Assembly: GCA_905221605.1 (NCBI GenBank) | Contig: CAJNDS010000531.1 | Location: 1 to 64,000 of the forward strand | Length of the DNA stretch: 64,000 nt | DNA from: Symbiodinium natans | Lineage: Eukaryota; Sar; Dinophyceae; Suessiales; Symbiodiniaceae | Direction: 5' to 3' | Shown: positions 11,286 to 19,690 of the stretch, piece by piece | Numbering within the stretch: the first letter of the stretch is position 1 | Layout: every line of letters begins with the position of its first letter | Translations under genes and position numbers: made by a program | Notes under the pieces: generated by a model | The model's input: the letters and a program-made list of their open reading frames with translations, nothing else | What the model was told of the DNA's origin: nothing | The model's database searches: none

Positions 11286-12237
11286 ATCCACTGGGTACGC
11301 TGCCCTTCGTGGATGGGGGACGATGTGTGCAGTGCATTCACCTGGGAATGCAAGAGGCCCTCCGGCGCAGTTGTCTGCCTGAGTCTGTGATGCATACCTG
11401 TGGCCTTGCGTGGCTGGTAGGCACACTGTGGATTTTTACTTACTTGCGAGGCCCATGCCCCAGAGTCTGCAGCGTCTGTGGAGGGTGCTTCAAGCACCGG
11501 ATCCTGGCCCTTTGTTGCAAACCATTAAGGAGTGGCGCCTCATCCAAGGGGAATGGGCGAGGTGCAGTTCTCATCACTTTGGAGCCATGCAAGTTCTGTT
11601 TCAAGTGCACATGCCAGGCTTGCGATGCGTTGATGGTAGCTGGCAACAGAGATCAGCTGCTGGAGGCCGGGTGATGATTTGCGGAACTAGGTCCACATCA
11701 CATGGTATTGGCCTACGTGTTCCTGCAGACTCCATGACTGTGGATGTGCAGCAATGCCTGGAGGCTTGGGCCTTCTCTGATGAGTTTTGTGGCCTGCTAG
11801 ATCCTCCGTCCGTTATTTCACTCTACCTTTTGCCTGCGCGGAAACCTGACACGGATCGGGACCCATCGCAGCGGAGTGATGCTGTAGCTTTGTCTCCGGA
11901 TATGCCCAGCTCTGCCTGAAGTTTGTATGCGTCTTTCCCGCGCATTACTTGGGACTGGGATACCATTCTGGTACCAACCTTTGCCGACATGTCTTCCCTT
12001 GACATTCACTACACTGCATACAGTGTTCAGGCAGTGGGCATGCACCTAGGGGGGGCGTCGGGAAACTCTCTGGGCAAGTACTGCACCATCCTCCGTCACC
12101 GTGATGACTTGCTGCTTGCAAAAGAAGCCCATGCTCCGTATGCCTGTACTCTTCAGCATGGGCATCAGCGAGGTGCTAGAATGCTGTGGTGTGTCAGACG
12201 TGCGCCATCGGAGCTGACCCAGGCAGAGTGCATCTGA
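11286..12237 (+). pseudogene. USP (peptidase C19)-like domain of the LINE, inactive
   Basis: The best frame from about 11383 reads PQSLQRLWRVLQAPDPGPLL, TIKEWRLIQGEWAR, then SMTVDVQQCLEAWAF and LLDPPSVISLYLLPARK. After a TGA at 11917-11919 the same frame resumes with WDWDTILVPTFADMSSLDI, then HYTAYSVQAVGMHLG and GKYCTIL. The order and shape resemble a ubiquitin-specific peptidase: the stretch after VGMHLG sits where the His box (SGHYRT) belongs, but the His position reads Lys. A possible relic of the Cys box, NPLGTLPFVD, lies near 11285-11315 in yet another frame and lacks the Cys. Similarity is from memory of the family; decay is plain. Confidence 0.5.
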
Positions 12238-12420
12238 GATGAGATGAGCTGTACAGGGATGGGCTACTGATTGTAAAGTCTAGGAAGTCTCTGACTCCCT
12301 TGTGTACAAGCTGTACAAGATATGAAGATGCGTTTCACACCATCAGGGCCCTAGCGCCTATTTAAAAGGCCGGCAGCTCTCTCTGTTTGCCGCACTCTTG
12401 ATTGCTCGCTAGGCAAGGAT
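12238..12420. other. LINE 3' tail, non-coding
   Basis: Short spacer between the last LINE coding frame and the TTCGCAGGACGAG repeats. GCTGTACA-like words recur (12249, 12309). Nothing else is visible. Confidence 0.4.
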
Positions 12421-12424
12421 AACT

Positions 12425-12690
12425 TTGCTGCGTCTCGAAAGTCGAAAAAAAAGGCTTCGCAGGACGAGAAACAAGGTGGGGTGGATTTAGAAGTATTCTC
12501 TTCGCCTCTCTTCTCCTACGAAGCTTCGCAGGACGAGGGTGGAACTCCTACGGACTTCGCAGGACGAGAAGCCAGGAGGAGGAATTTGAGAGTAATTCTC
12601 CTTGCCTCTCCTCTTGTCAGGCTCTCGCAGGACGACAAGAAACAAAGGGGGTGGAATTTAGAATCATTCTCTCAAGACGACAACCACTAC
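12425..12690. repeat. GTGGAATTTAGAA/TTCGCAGGACGAG repeat block
   Basis: About 60-80 bp irregular units contain TTCGCAGGACGAGAA, then GTGGA(A)TTTAGAA, then a C/T-rich ATTCTC...CCTCTC stretch. At least three copies are present (near 12474, 12580 and 12650). The same family resumes at 13549-13800, so this block appears split by intervening sequence. Confidence 0.75.
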
Positions 12691-12694
12691 AACT

Positions 12695-12695
12695 T

Positions 12696-12765
<70 letters not shown>

Positions 12766-12766
12766 G
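12695..12766. repeat. (CTA)n microsatellite
   Basis: A nearly perfect run of about 24 CTA/TAC triplets. It creates the poly-Tyr and poly-Ser frames on either strand, which are not proteins. Confidence 0.97.
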
Positions 12767-13424
12767 ACTAGAACTATCAGTACTTCTGACTACTTCGAAG
12801 AATATTAATACTGTTTGAGTTGAGTTAACCCCAACCCGAGTTGGAGTTCGAGTGAACCTGAACTCCAACCTGAGTTGGAATTGAGTTAACCTGAACTCCA
12901 ACCCAGCTGTCCGGGTTCGACACCTCTGGTTTGGACCAGCGGAAGCACTGCCCTTCTTGTCTTTGCTTTTTGCCTGCTCTGCGGCCGCTGTACTCCAAAG
13001 AGGCTTTAGAGCGGAGCCTTGCCTTTCGCCTTGCTCTTCCCTTTACTTTTACCCGCTTTGCCCATCCCAGCGGGCATCCTGCAGGCCTCCCTTCCGGGAT
13101 AAACAGCTGCGGAAGATTCATACATGCTTTGCACCCCCAAAACACAGTTTGGACTGTTGTGTCGGGGTTTTTTGTCTTTGGGTTTTTGGGAGTTCTTTTT
13201 GGGTCCAGGCTTTGGGGCATTAACCACAGCCTTGCTGCTAGAGGATGCAAAAACGCTCTGCTCTCCTGTAACTTTTTGTGTGGTGACACCATCGGATGCT
13301 CAGCACCAAGGGGTGGCACTACAACACGCAAACCATTACTTTCAGGCTTTTGGTGTGCTTGAGGAGAATCGAGGTTGGGTGGGCTGGTCAAAACCGACTG
13401 AAACCGCGTCAACCGAGGGAAGGG
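12767..13424. other. Intervening sequence with possible gag remnant
   Basis: The start has GAGTTGGAGTTCGAGTG-like repeats (about 12817-12905). On the - strand at about 13006-13110 a frame reads GKAGKSKGKSKAKGKAPL, the Lys/Gly style seen in the other retroelement ORFs here, preceded by a Pro/Lys-rich stretch. I cannot assign a family. This block separates two halves of the same repeat family and may be an insertion. Confidence 0.3.
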
Positions 13425-13510
13425 GGGAGGCTTCGAAGGCTTCGAAGGTGAGGACGCAGGCTTCGAAGGCTTCCAAGGGTGAGGACAAAGGGGGGGGGGC
13501 TTCGAGTTTC
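13425..13510. repeat. GGCTTCGAAGG minisatellite, first block
   Basis: GGCTTCGAAGGCTTCGAAGGTGAGGACG-type words repeat. The palindromic core TTCGAA makes both strands look alike. Confidence 0.85.
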
Positions 13511-13548
13511 GAAGAATGAGATCCAAAAAAGAGATCCAAAAAACAAAA

Positions 13549-13800
13549 CAAGATTCGGGGGGTGGAATTTAGAAGAAGTCCCTGCTCTCTTATCTTCCAA
13601 AAAGAAATTACAGGCCTTCGAAGAAATTGAGGGGGTGGAATTTAAAACAATTCTCCACTCTTCTCTTCTACAGGCTTCGAAGGACAACAATAATTCTTCA
13701 CTCTTCTCTTCCACAGGCTTCGAAGGACAACAAGAAACTGAGGGCGTGGAATTTAGAATAATTCTCTCCTCTTCCCTTCGACTCTTATCTCTTTTCGAAG
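13549..13800. repeat. GTGGAATTTAGAA repeat block, second part
   Basis: Four or more units contain GGTGGAATTTA(G/A)AA, then C/T-rich CTCTTCTCTTC and CAGGCTTCGAAGGACAACAA. They are clearly related to the block at 12425-12690, with TTCGAA in place of TTCGCA. Confidence 0.75.
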
Positions 13801-13997
13801 GGGGGGGGTAAGCGCCCCCCCCACACCCCCCCCCGGAAAGCTTGCCCCGGAGGGGGAGTATGCGCCGAGTCAGCCAAGTCAACGCTGTCGGAAACCTTCA
13901 ATTCCAACACTACCTTGAACTCCAACAAAAAACCGCCTCGAAGCCTTCCAAGCTGAGGTTCGAAACCCCAAATTGCAGAAGCGATGGTCTTAAAAAG

Positions 13998-14290
13998 CTT
14001 CGAAGGCTTCAAAGGTGAGAGCGAAGAGGCTTCGAAGGTTCGAAGGCACGAACAAACGGGAAGAGGCTTCGAAGGTTTGAAGGTGAAGACAAAAAAAGGC
14101 GAGGACGAAGGGGGGGCTTCGAAGGCTTCGAAGCATAAGGACGAAGGGGGCCGAAGACTTTGAAGGTGAGGACGAAGGGGGCTTCGAAGGCTTCGAAGGC
14201 GGGGGAGGGGGCTTCGAAGGCTTCGAAGGTGAGGACGAAGGGGCTTCGTCTTTCGAAGCCTTGAAGCCTTCGAAGGCCCCTTCGTTCTGA
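13998..14290. repeat. GGCTTCGAAGG minisatellite, second block
   Basis: About 290 bp of GAGGACGAAGGGGGCTTCGAAGG words in imperfect tandem. The stretch at 13801-13997 between the blocks holds long C- and G-runs and no gene. Confidence 0.85.
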
Positions 14291-14315
14291 TGAGCTGAAG
14301 GGGGGCTTCAGACTT

Positions 14316-14609
14316 TTACTTCCGCTGCGCTCTGCTCCTCGGTGCCTCCTGCCTGCTGTCCGCTGACTCAGGCCAAGTCATTCCGAGCACCGCGTGCTCG
14401 ACGTTTGGTGCCCAAGGACTCCCGCGCATAACATCGTTCTCGTCGATGTTCTCGGGATCTCCTTCGCTAATGTCATGCTTTTCCAAGTGCGCGTTCACCT
14501 TTCTTGCATTTCCCAACAGTTGATCAAACTCCTTGAGCAAATTGATCACTTCATCATCATCTTCAATCTCTTCAATTCGAACACTGCTGTGCTCCTGCAC
14601 TCTTCTCAC
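14316..14609 (-). pseudogene. Acidic C-terminal part of the gag-like gene
   Basis: The 97-residue frame starts MRRVQEHSSVRIEEIEDDDE and is rich in Asp/Glu. It lies directly downstream (on the - strand) of the zinc-knuckle region but in a different frame. It may be the continuation of the gag protein; no domain is recognised. Confidence 0.35.
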
Positions 14610-14629
14610 TCTCTCGTTTCCACTTGCCT

Positions 14630-15419
14630 GTTGGGCTACTCGTGCGATTCCTCCTTTCCACTACTCGCACTCGCTTGTCCCTCGGATCTCTCATCTTTCT
14701 CCCATGTCCAGGAGTTCTGATTCCAAGTTTCATCTTCACTCCATTCTCCAAACTGCACTTGTCGAACTTTCCCTTTTCCAGACTTTCCTTTTCCACTTCT
14801 GCCAACAATCTGCTGCAAAGTGTCCGGGCTTTCCACAGATACAGCAAGTTGACTCCTTTCCGTTTCCTTTAGACTCTCCGTAGCCGCAGCCCTTTCCATT
14901 TGCCTGATGCCCTTTGAGCTATTCTTTCCGCGTCCTTTTCCTCGTCCTTTTTTTGCCTTTTCCACGGTCTTTTCCAAATCCTCGGCCTCGGCCATCTTTC
15001 CTTGTCCTTTTCCTTTGTCGAGGTCCTTTTCCTTTTCCTTTGTAGCTCTCTTGATTTTTTCCTTTTCCTTTGTACACTTGGTCAATCTCCATCCGGATCG
15101 GTCCCTGATAATTCGAGTGCTTGTTTGCTTGCGCGAATTTGCCACTGCCAACGATGACAGTATGCAGCAACCTCTTGGTATGTTGTCTTTGGTGAACGTT
15201 TGCTGTCAACTGCTCCAGCTCAGCGTTCATTGCTGGAAGGTTATTTTTCCTTTGTGTGCAACCGAAAACGTTCGATGAAGGAAAAAATTGCGACGCTTCT
15301 GTCCGCCGATTCGTATCCAGGGTGCTTCCAGCCAAAACTCGCTCGTCACGTAGAATGCGTAGCGCGGCTTTCCACCATCTGGAAACCAAACTCACATGCA
15401 CTGACTCAAGAGCTTTCAA
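14630..15419 (-). pseudogene. Gag-like protein with CCHC zinc knuckle, frameshifted
   Basis: The upstream frame (to 15419) contains QGPIRMEIDQVYKGKGKNQ, the usual lead-in to the knuckle in dinoflagellate copia/gypsy-style gag proteins, then long Lys/Gly/Arg tracts. The knuckle CCICGKPGHFAADC (C-x2-C-x4-H-x4-C) is encoded at 14805-14846 in a different frame, preceded by GHQANGKGCGYGESKGNGKE. A third frame has QVQFGEWSEDETWNQ. At least two frameshifts break the gene. No protease, integrase or RT is visible beside it, so it is a fragment. Confidence 0.65.
14805..14846 (-). other. CCHC zinc knuckle of the gag fragment
   Basis: Reverse-strand codons give CCICGKPGHFAADC with exact C-x2-C-x4-H-x4-C spacing, typical of retroelement nucleocapsid domains. 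No frame around it is long enough to show it in a plain ORF listing. Confidence 0.8.
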
Positions 15420-15586
15420 AACCAGGAAAAACGCGGCGTGTCATGGCGGCGCGGGAAGCCATGGCGATCCCAAAACGGCTCACTATCTTCACCCTCTCTC
15501 TTCTCTTCTGCGGCATCCACAACTTGCGATCGGCGCTCCTTCGCTGTCGCTTGCATCTCTTGCAGTTCACTCACCCGAGCTTCCAT
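15416..15586 (-). pseudogene. Gag N-terminal coiled-coil remnant
   Basis: A 56-residue frame reads MEARVSELQEMQATAKERRS, then QVVDAAEEKREGEDSEPFWD, ending at a TGA. The heptad-like Leu/Met pattern and charge fit the coiled coil before the basic region of the gag fragment that follows on the same strand. The same frame upstream contains a TAG, so this too is broken. Confidence 0.4.
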
Positions 15587-15639
15587 TGGGCGATCTTTCG
15601 AAGATTTGCTCGGCTCACCAGCCTAAAGCCCACCAGGCA

Positions 15640-17080
15640 AACCTGGTTCATCTGCTCGACGCGTGGTCTGCGGCATGGGCACCAGTTGCACCACGCACTC
15701 TTGTACAAGTCACCAGCATTTGGTTCTTGCCGTCCGGCAATACCCTCGCTGGCTCACACAGGAGCTGAAAGGAAAGCGAGACACGAGCCAATCCCGCGCT
15801 CACCAGAATGGGAAAGATGGGACAGCATGGAATGCCCATCGACCAGGTGGAGGTCATTCCTGGTGACGGTGCCATCCGAGGAAGTACCAGAAGAGCTTTG
15901 CGAAGTTGAGCAAGCCATCAGAAACCTACATGGGCTGTCAGAACTTGAAGACGAAGGATTGCGTGCCTCTCTTGTTGTCAGCGACCACGGACCTGGGAGT
16001 CTTAAGGGGTTGAACTTGCTGTGTATGACCTCTCCTGGGAGCAGAGAGGTGTGTGAGGATGAGCTAGAGACGAGCCTCCACCCAACCTGGATACGCCGAT
16101 GGAAGGCACCAAGAAGAAGAATCCGGTGTTTTGGGTTGTGGTGGAGCTGGCGACCTGGATGTCAGAGCATGGGACCATTTGGATCCACGATCCAGTGTTG
16201 AAGAGGCAAGAGCAGCAAGACCCAGTGCTTGAAGTTGAAAGTCAACCTGAACAGGGTGCGGTTCTAGCAACAGACTTAAGGAACCTTCCGCCACAGAGCG
16301 CGGGGGCGCAAAGTCCTAGTGGCTGTTGAAGTGCGCCAACTCTAGATCATGGCCAGCAGTGTGGCTTTCTGATAAAAGCCAGATCTGAAGTTGCACCACT
16401 CCACAGCCCACGGCGCCCACTCCGAGCCTCCGTAAGCCACTGTCCATGTGCGGTGGAGCAGTTCGATATCTTCTCCACCCGCCCGCAACGCCAGCGTGTT
16501 GAGCCTCGGCCTATCCGACGAGCCCGCAATTGGCCATCGCGTGCGACAACTGCATCGACCGATTCACACATTTCGCACTGCAGTCATGTTATGCAACGTG
16601 CAATGGCATCTTGAGTTTTTCTCCCGCCCGCCCGCGCTTTGACATTGGCTTGGGGCCCTGGCTGGCCGTGGACATGTTTCCAGGACGATTTTGTCCGGCC
16701 ACTCGATGGCTACACGGCCTGCAGCACCGGCCACTTCCTCTGACACTGCGCTGGCCTCACAACGCGTGCACCTGACCTTCCGTGTTCGCCTGGTGATCTG
16801 TCCGAGCACCTTCATGACAAGTTGCATGCAGCATCACAGTGCAATTCGAGTCGATTCCTGGCGACGCCCCTGCTCGTTGCGTGCTGTATGTTGCTGTGGT
16901 GTGCAGCTCCCGAGTCTTGCCCACTTTGCGTGACAGGGTCCATCTCACCATTGGGGTTTTGACCACGCGAGAAAAAGAAGGGTTCACTGCGTCTGGTGTG
17001 GATTGCGGTATAATACAATATTCTGACGAACTAATCGGAGAACGTATATTCTGTATGTTATGGTTTTACCTTTTAAGGTT
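15640..17080. other. No confident gene
   Basis: Sequence upstream of the gag fragment, on the side where its 5' region would lie. A long + strand frame (15200-16201) crosses it but shows no domain, and its first part is antisense to the gag remnant. No LTR was recognised. Confidence 0.4.
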
Positions 17081-17081
17081 T

Positions 17082-17094
17082 ATCTTGGCTCAAG
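17082..17094 (+). other. Possible relict spliced leader
   Basis: ATCTTGGCTCAAG matches 12 of the last 13 bases of the dinoflagellate spliced leader (ending ATTTTGGCTCAAG). It ends 9 bp before an ATG at 17104. Relict leaders mark genes reinserted from trans-spliced mRNA. The 5' nine bases of the leader are not recognisable, so chance is possible. Confidence 0.4.
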
Positions 17095-17103
17095 ACACTT
17101 AAA

Positions 17104-17334
17104 ATGGAGAAAAACAGCCCTCCTCCTGCAGTAGCCCACAGCGGGTGGCTGCCCGCAGATCCGCAAAGGGCTTCTGGTAGCGTGGGAGTGATTGTGTTTT
17201 GGCCCATTTGGTCACGTTGCTTGGCTGTACCAAGCAGACCTTTTGCTGCGCGTCGTGAGCTGGTGGGGGACGCCGCTTGCAAAATGCGGGCCGACGTGAT
17301 CAGGCCTAGCCTTCCCGGCGCATGGAGGCCATGA
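17104..17334 (+). CDS. Hypothetical ORF behind the relict leader
   Basis: A 76-residue frame starts MEKNSPPPAVAHSGWLPADP. No domain, signal peptide or membrane segment is recognised. The only reason to list it is its position 9 bp after the leader-like sequence. A - strand frame of 93 residues overlaps it and is no more convincing. It may be the first part of a retro-inserted gene or nothing at all. Confidence 0.2.
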   Translation: MEKNSPPPAVAHSGWLPADPQRASGSVGVIVFWPIWSRCLAVPSRPFAARRELVGDAACKMRADVIRPSLPGAWRP

Positions 17335-19590
17335 GGGCGATGACAACGACTCAATCCTTGATGCGGTTGCCTCGGGTGCCGATCATCCTGATCTTTTTCG
17401 CGGGCGTGTTCCTAGTGTGCTATGGGAACATACGAGTGTCGACTCTCTTTCGCTGTATGGATCCCATGCTTGTTCCAATCGTGCTATAGGACTATAGGAT
17501 GGTGTATCCTCAGGTCATGGCAATGCTTGCACGTTCTCCTTCTCTGATCCTACCCTAGTGGGTGGCCCATTTCGGTCGGTTTCCTTGTTGAACCTCACCG
17601 ATTGCTTCATGCGATTTTCGGTCGGATTTGAGATTCACTGCCACTACCGCGGGTATTCGCTCGGAGAGTGCGGTGTGTGACATGGTGCATCAGAACTCAT
17701 GCCCAAAGGGAAGACAACACGTCAACATTTGCACCGTGAGTGCAGCTACGGCCATGGACAGATTTCTGCATTTTTCCTTAATCACTAAACGACGAAACCT
17801 GTCCCTTAACCCTTTGCTAAACTTTAGCTCAACGTTGCAGTGTGAGAATGCAACTTTATGCAGGAAGCTTCAGCAATTGCAGTACTGACATTAGCCAAAC
17901 AGTTGCCTAGAAAAGGTGCTAGCTGCTTAACATGTTTTTTTTTGAGACATAGCTACAGTGTTAGCTACGTTGCATAGACTTCATAAGCATGTTGCATGTA
18001 CGCGCGAATGTTTTGGTTTTTGTAGTCGAGTTGCTATATCAAAAGCCCCGGATGCTCCCAGTACTTGTTTGGGGAAAAGCAGATGGCAGGTGGATGTTTG
18101 GTGCACGCGTCGACGTTCCGAAAGCTATTGATGGGGTAGGTTGGGGTTCTTAAATCATGTTTGGAGGTCGTGTGGTTGGAGGGAACGTCCGTTTTATGAC
18201 ACTGCCACCGACGTCGCCGATCGTCCAGATGCACGCTCGTTGTCCGCCATTTCCGAAAGTGTTCACGTGGCTTCTAAGCTAAGTATCGTGGTGTTATTGT
18301 GTGTGTGCACGAAGGTTTGGGTCATTGCGTGTGGTGTTGGATGTATCGGTGCAGATGTCCGACAGGTTCTGACGCAAATATTGCGCGTGTTTGCTGATTT
18401 GAGTTTTTGGCGTGCCATTGGGGCGTTTGGAGCTTTCAAACATCAGTTGCACTGTGGCAAGCTCGAATTCGACCATGGAGCAAGTCACGAAAGGTGAGTC
18501 TGCTTCAGCGGAGGCCTTTCTGATGTCATGTTACGTCATGGCCGAAAAAGGTGATTGCAGAGCCGACCCGGACCAGACTTTTTTTTCGGGTTTGTGGCAC
18601 GCCCCGGCTTCAGTTTCATTTTGGGGGTTTTCGGCAGTTTTTTTGGGTTAGGTTTGTTGATGCACGTTTTAGGGGACATATGTTGATACCAATGCGATCC
18701 GCCGTTTTCTCCGTTTGCATGTGTTTCATCGGGCACAGCTTAGCCAAGCGCGCCTGTCCGACGAGGTGCCAGCAGGGATCGTGTGAACCAATGTGAAGCA
18801 TATCCTCAAGCCTGAACCCAGCAAAGCTCGTCTTCAACTCGTCTTCATCTCGTTTTAAACTCTTCAGAGGCTTGTGAGGGATCCCTGAAGGCTGCCATGC
18901 AACGGGTGCGAGGGACGCCGAGCCAGGCTGCAAGATAAGGATTTGTTAGCGTTCAAGTTCATGTCTCAAGGTGTAGCGGGTTATTGCTTGAAAGGGTATT
19001 CGGTAGCTTTGGACTTTTCAGGGTTTAGGGTTTCAAGCTTTGTGGAGTGTAGGATTTTGGTAGGTGGCCATGTGCATTCGATGTCCGTTCATTGAAGGCT
19101 CTGCCTGGGCAGAAAACTCCATACCAGACGGATGACTTGGGCCTCTCGATGTACACGCGCCACAGTTGGCATTTACTTCTACAACCCTGCCCCGTGTCCA
19201 AGTTCAAGTTCCTGAGCCTTTTGCCTTGAACCAGAGTTCAATCCCAAATCTGAGATGGTTTATCTTTATCGCTGAAAGCATCTTGGAAGCAACTTGTTTA
19301 GACCCGTAAGGTACCCGCCAAGCGCTTGGACCTCAGCATGTGGATCCAACTCAGTTGCGAGAAGACCGGCTCACGACTTTTCTTCGGCCCCATCTTGCGT
19401 CCGACTGGAATATTTGGTTCTTGGGGCGTCGTAAGGTGCTTAAAATCACCTTCTCGACGCAGGGCAATGAGTAATCAGTAATCCTTGATGTAGGGTGTGC
19501 AAGGCCTCGTTTCCTGACGCACGGGAAATCTATTCGTCTTGGACTGCCAGGTTTCGGAAACAAGACCTCAAGAGTTGTCATAAGCACTTA
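17335..19590. other. No confident gene
   Basis: The only splice-like signal I note is ATGGAGCAAGTCACGAAAG followed by GTGAGT at 18474-18497, which could be a tiny first exon (MEQVTK). No similarity supports it. The rest shows no motif, repeat array or convincing frame. Confidence 0.3.
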
Positions 19591-19591
19591 G

Positions 19592-19690
19592 AGAACATGT
19601 GTTGTTGTCGCTTCTGAGGAAGAGGTGAGTGTTCGCGAGTTCGAGGAGCGAGTGCTTGCAGCTTTTGAGCTCGCCACTTTTATCTCCTAC
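19592..19690 (+). CDS. PRIM2: PRIM2 candidate N-terminal exon
   Basis: An open stretch reads SEEEVSVREFEERVLAAFELA, which has the S-x-x-EFE-x-x-x-x-R-x-L shape of the primase large subunit near its N-terminus. However, GTGAGT at 19625 is also a perfect donor site, so the exon could end there instead. Both borders are uncertain. Confidence 0.35.

Larger units (their letters stand above)
9000..12400 (+). mobile_element. 5'-truncated LINE (non-LTR retrotransposon), decayed
   Basis: The element begins just upstream of the RT catalytic box, so the endonuclease and the first half of RT are missing. That is the usual product of incomplete target-primed insertion. In order it carries RT palm/thumb, three C2H2 fingers, a CCHC-like knuckle, a Lys/Gly-rich domain and a USP-like peptidase domain. 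At least three frame changes and two internal stops break it. After the last coding piece (12237) about 160 bp of non-coding sequence leads into the repeats at 12420. No poly(A) tail or target-site duplication was seen. Confidence 0.75.

Noticed and set aside
10377-11674. Continuation of the LINE's first frame to 11674
   Set aside because: The frame is open by composition only. The sequence becomes Gly/Ser/Glu-rich noise, while the neighbouring frame gives a sensible protein.
12481-12901. Poly-Tyr and poly-Ser ORFs
   Set aside because: Produced by the CTA microsatellite.
13940-13985. GGTTCGAAACC resembling a tRNA T-arm
   Set aside because: Part of the TTCGAA repeat family; no cloverleaf can be drawn around it.
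15200-16201. 333-residue + strand ORF
   Set aside because: No domain, and its first third is antisense to the gag coiled-coil and Lys/Gly frames.
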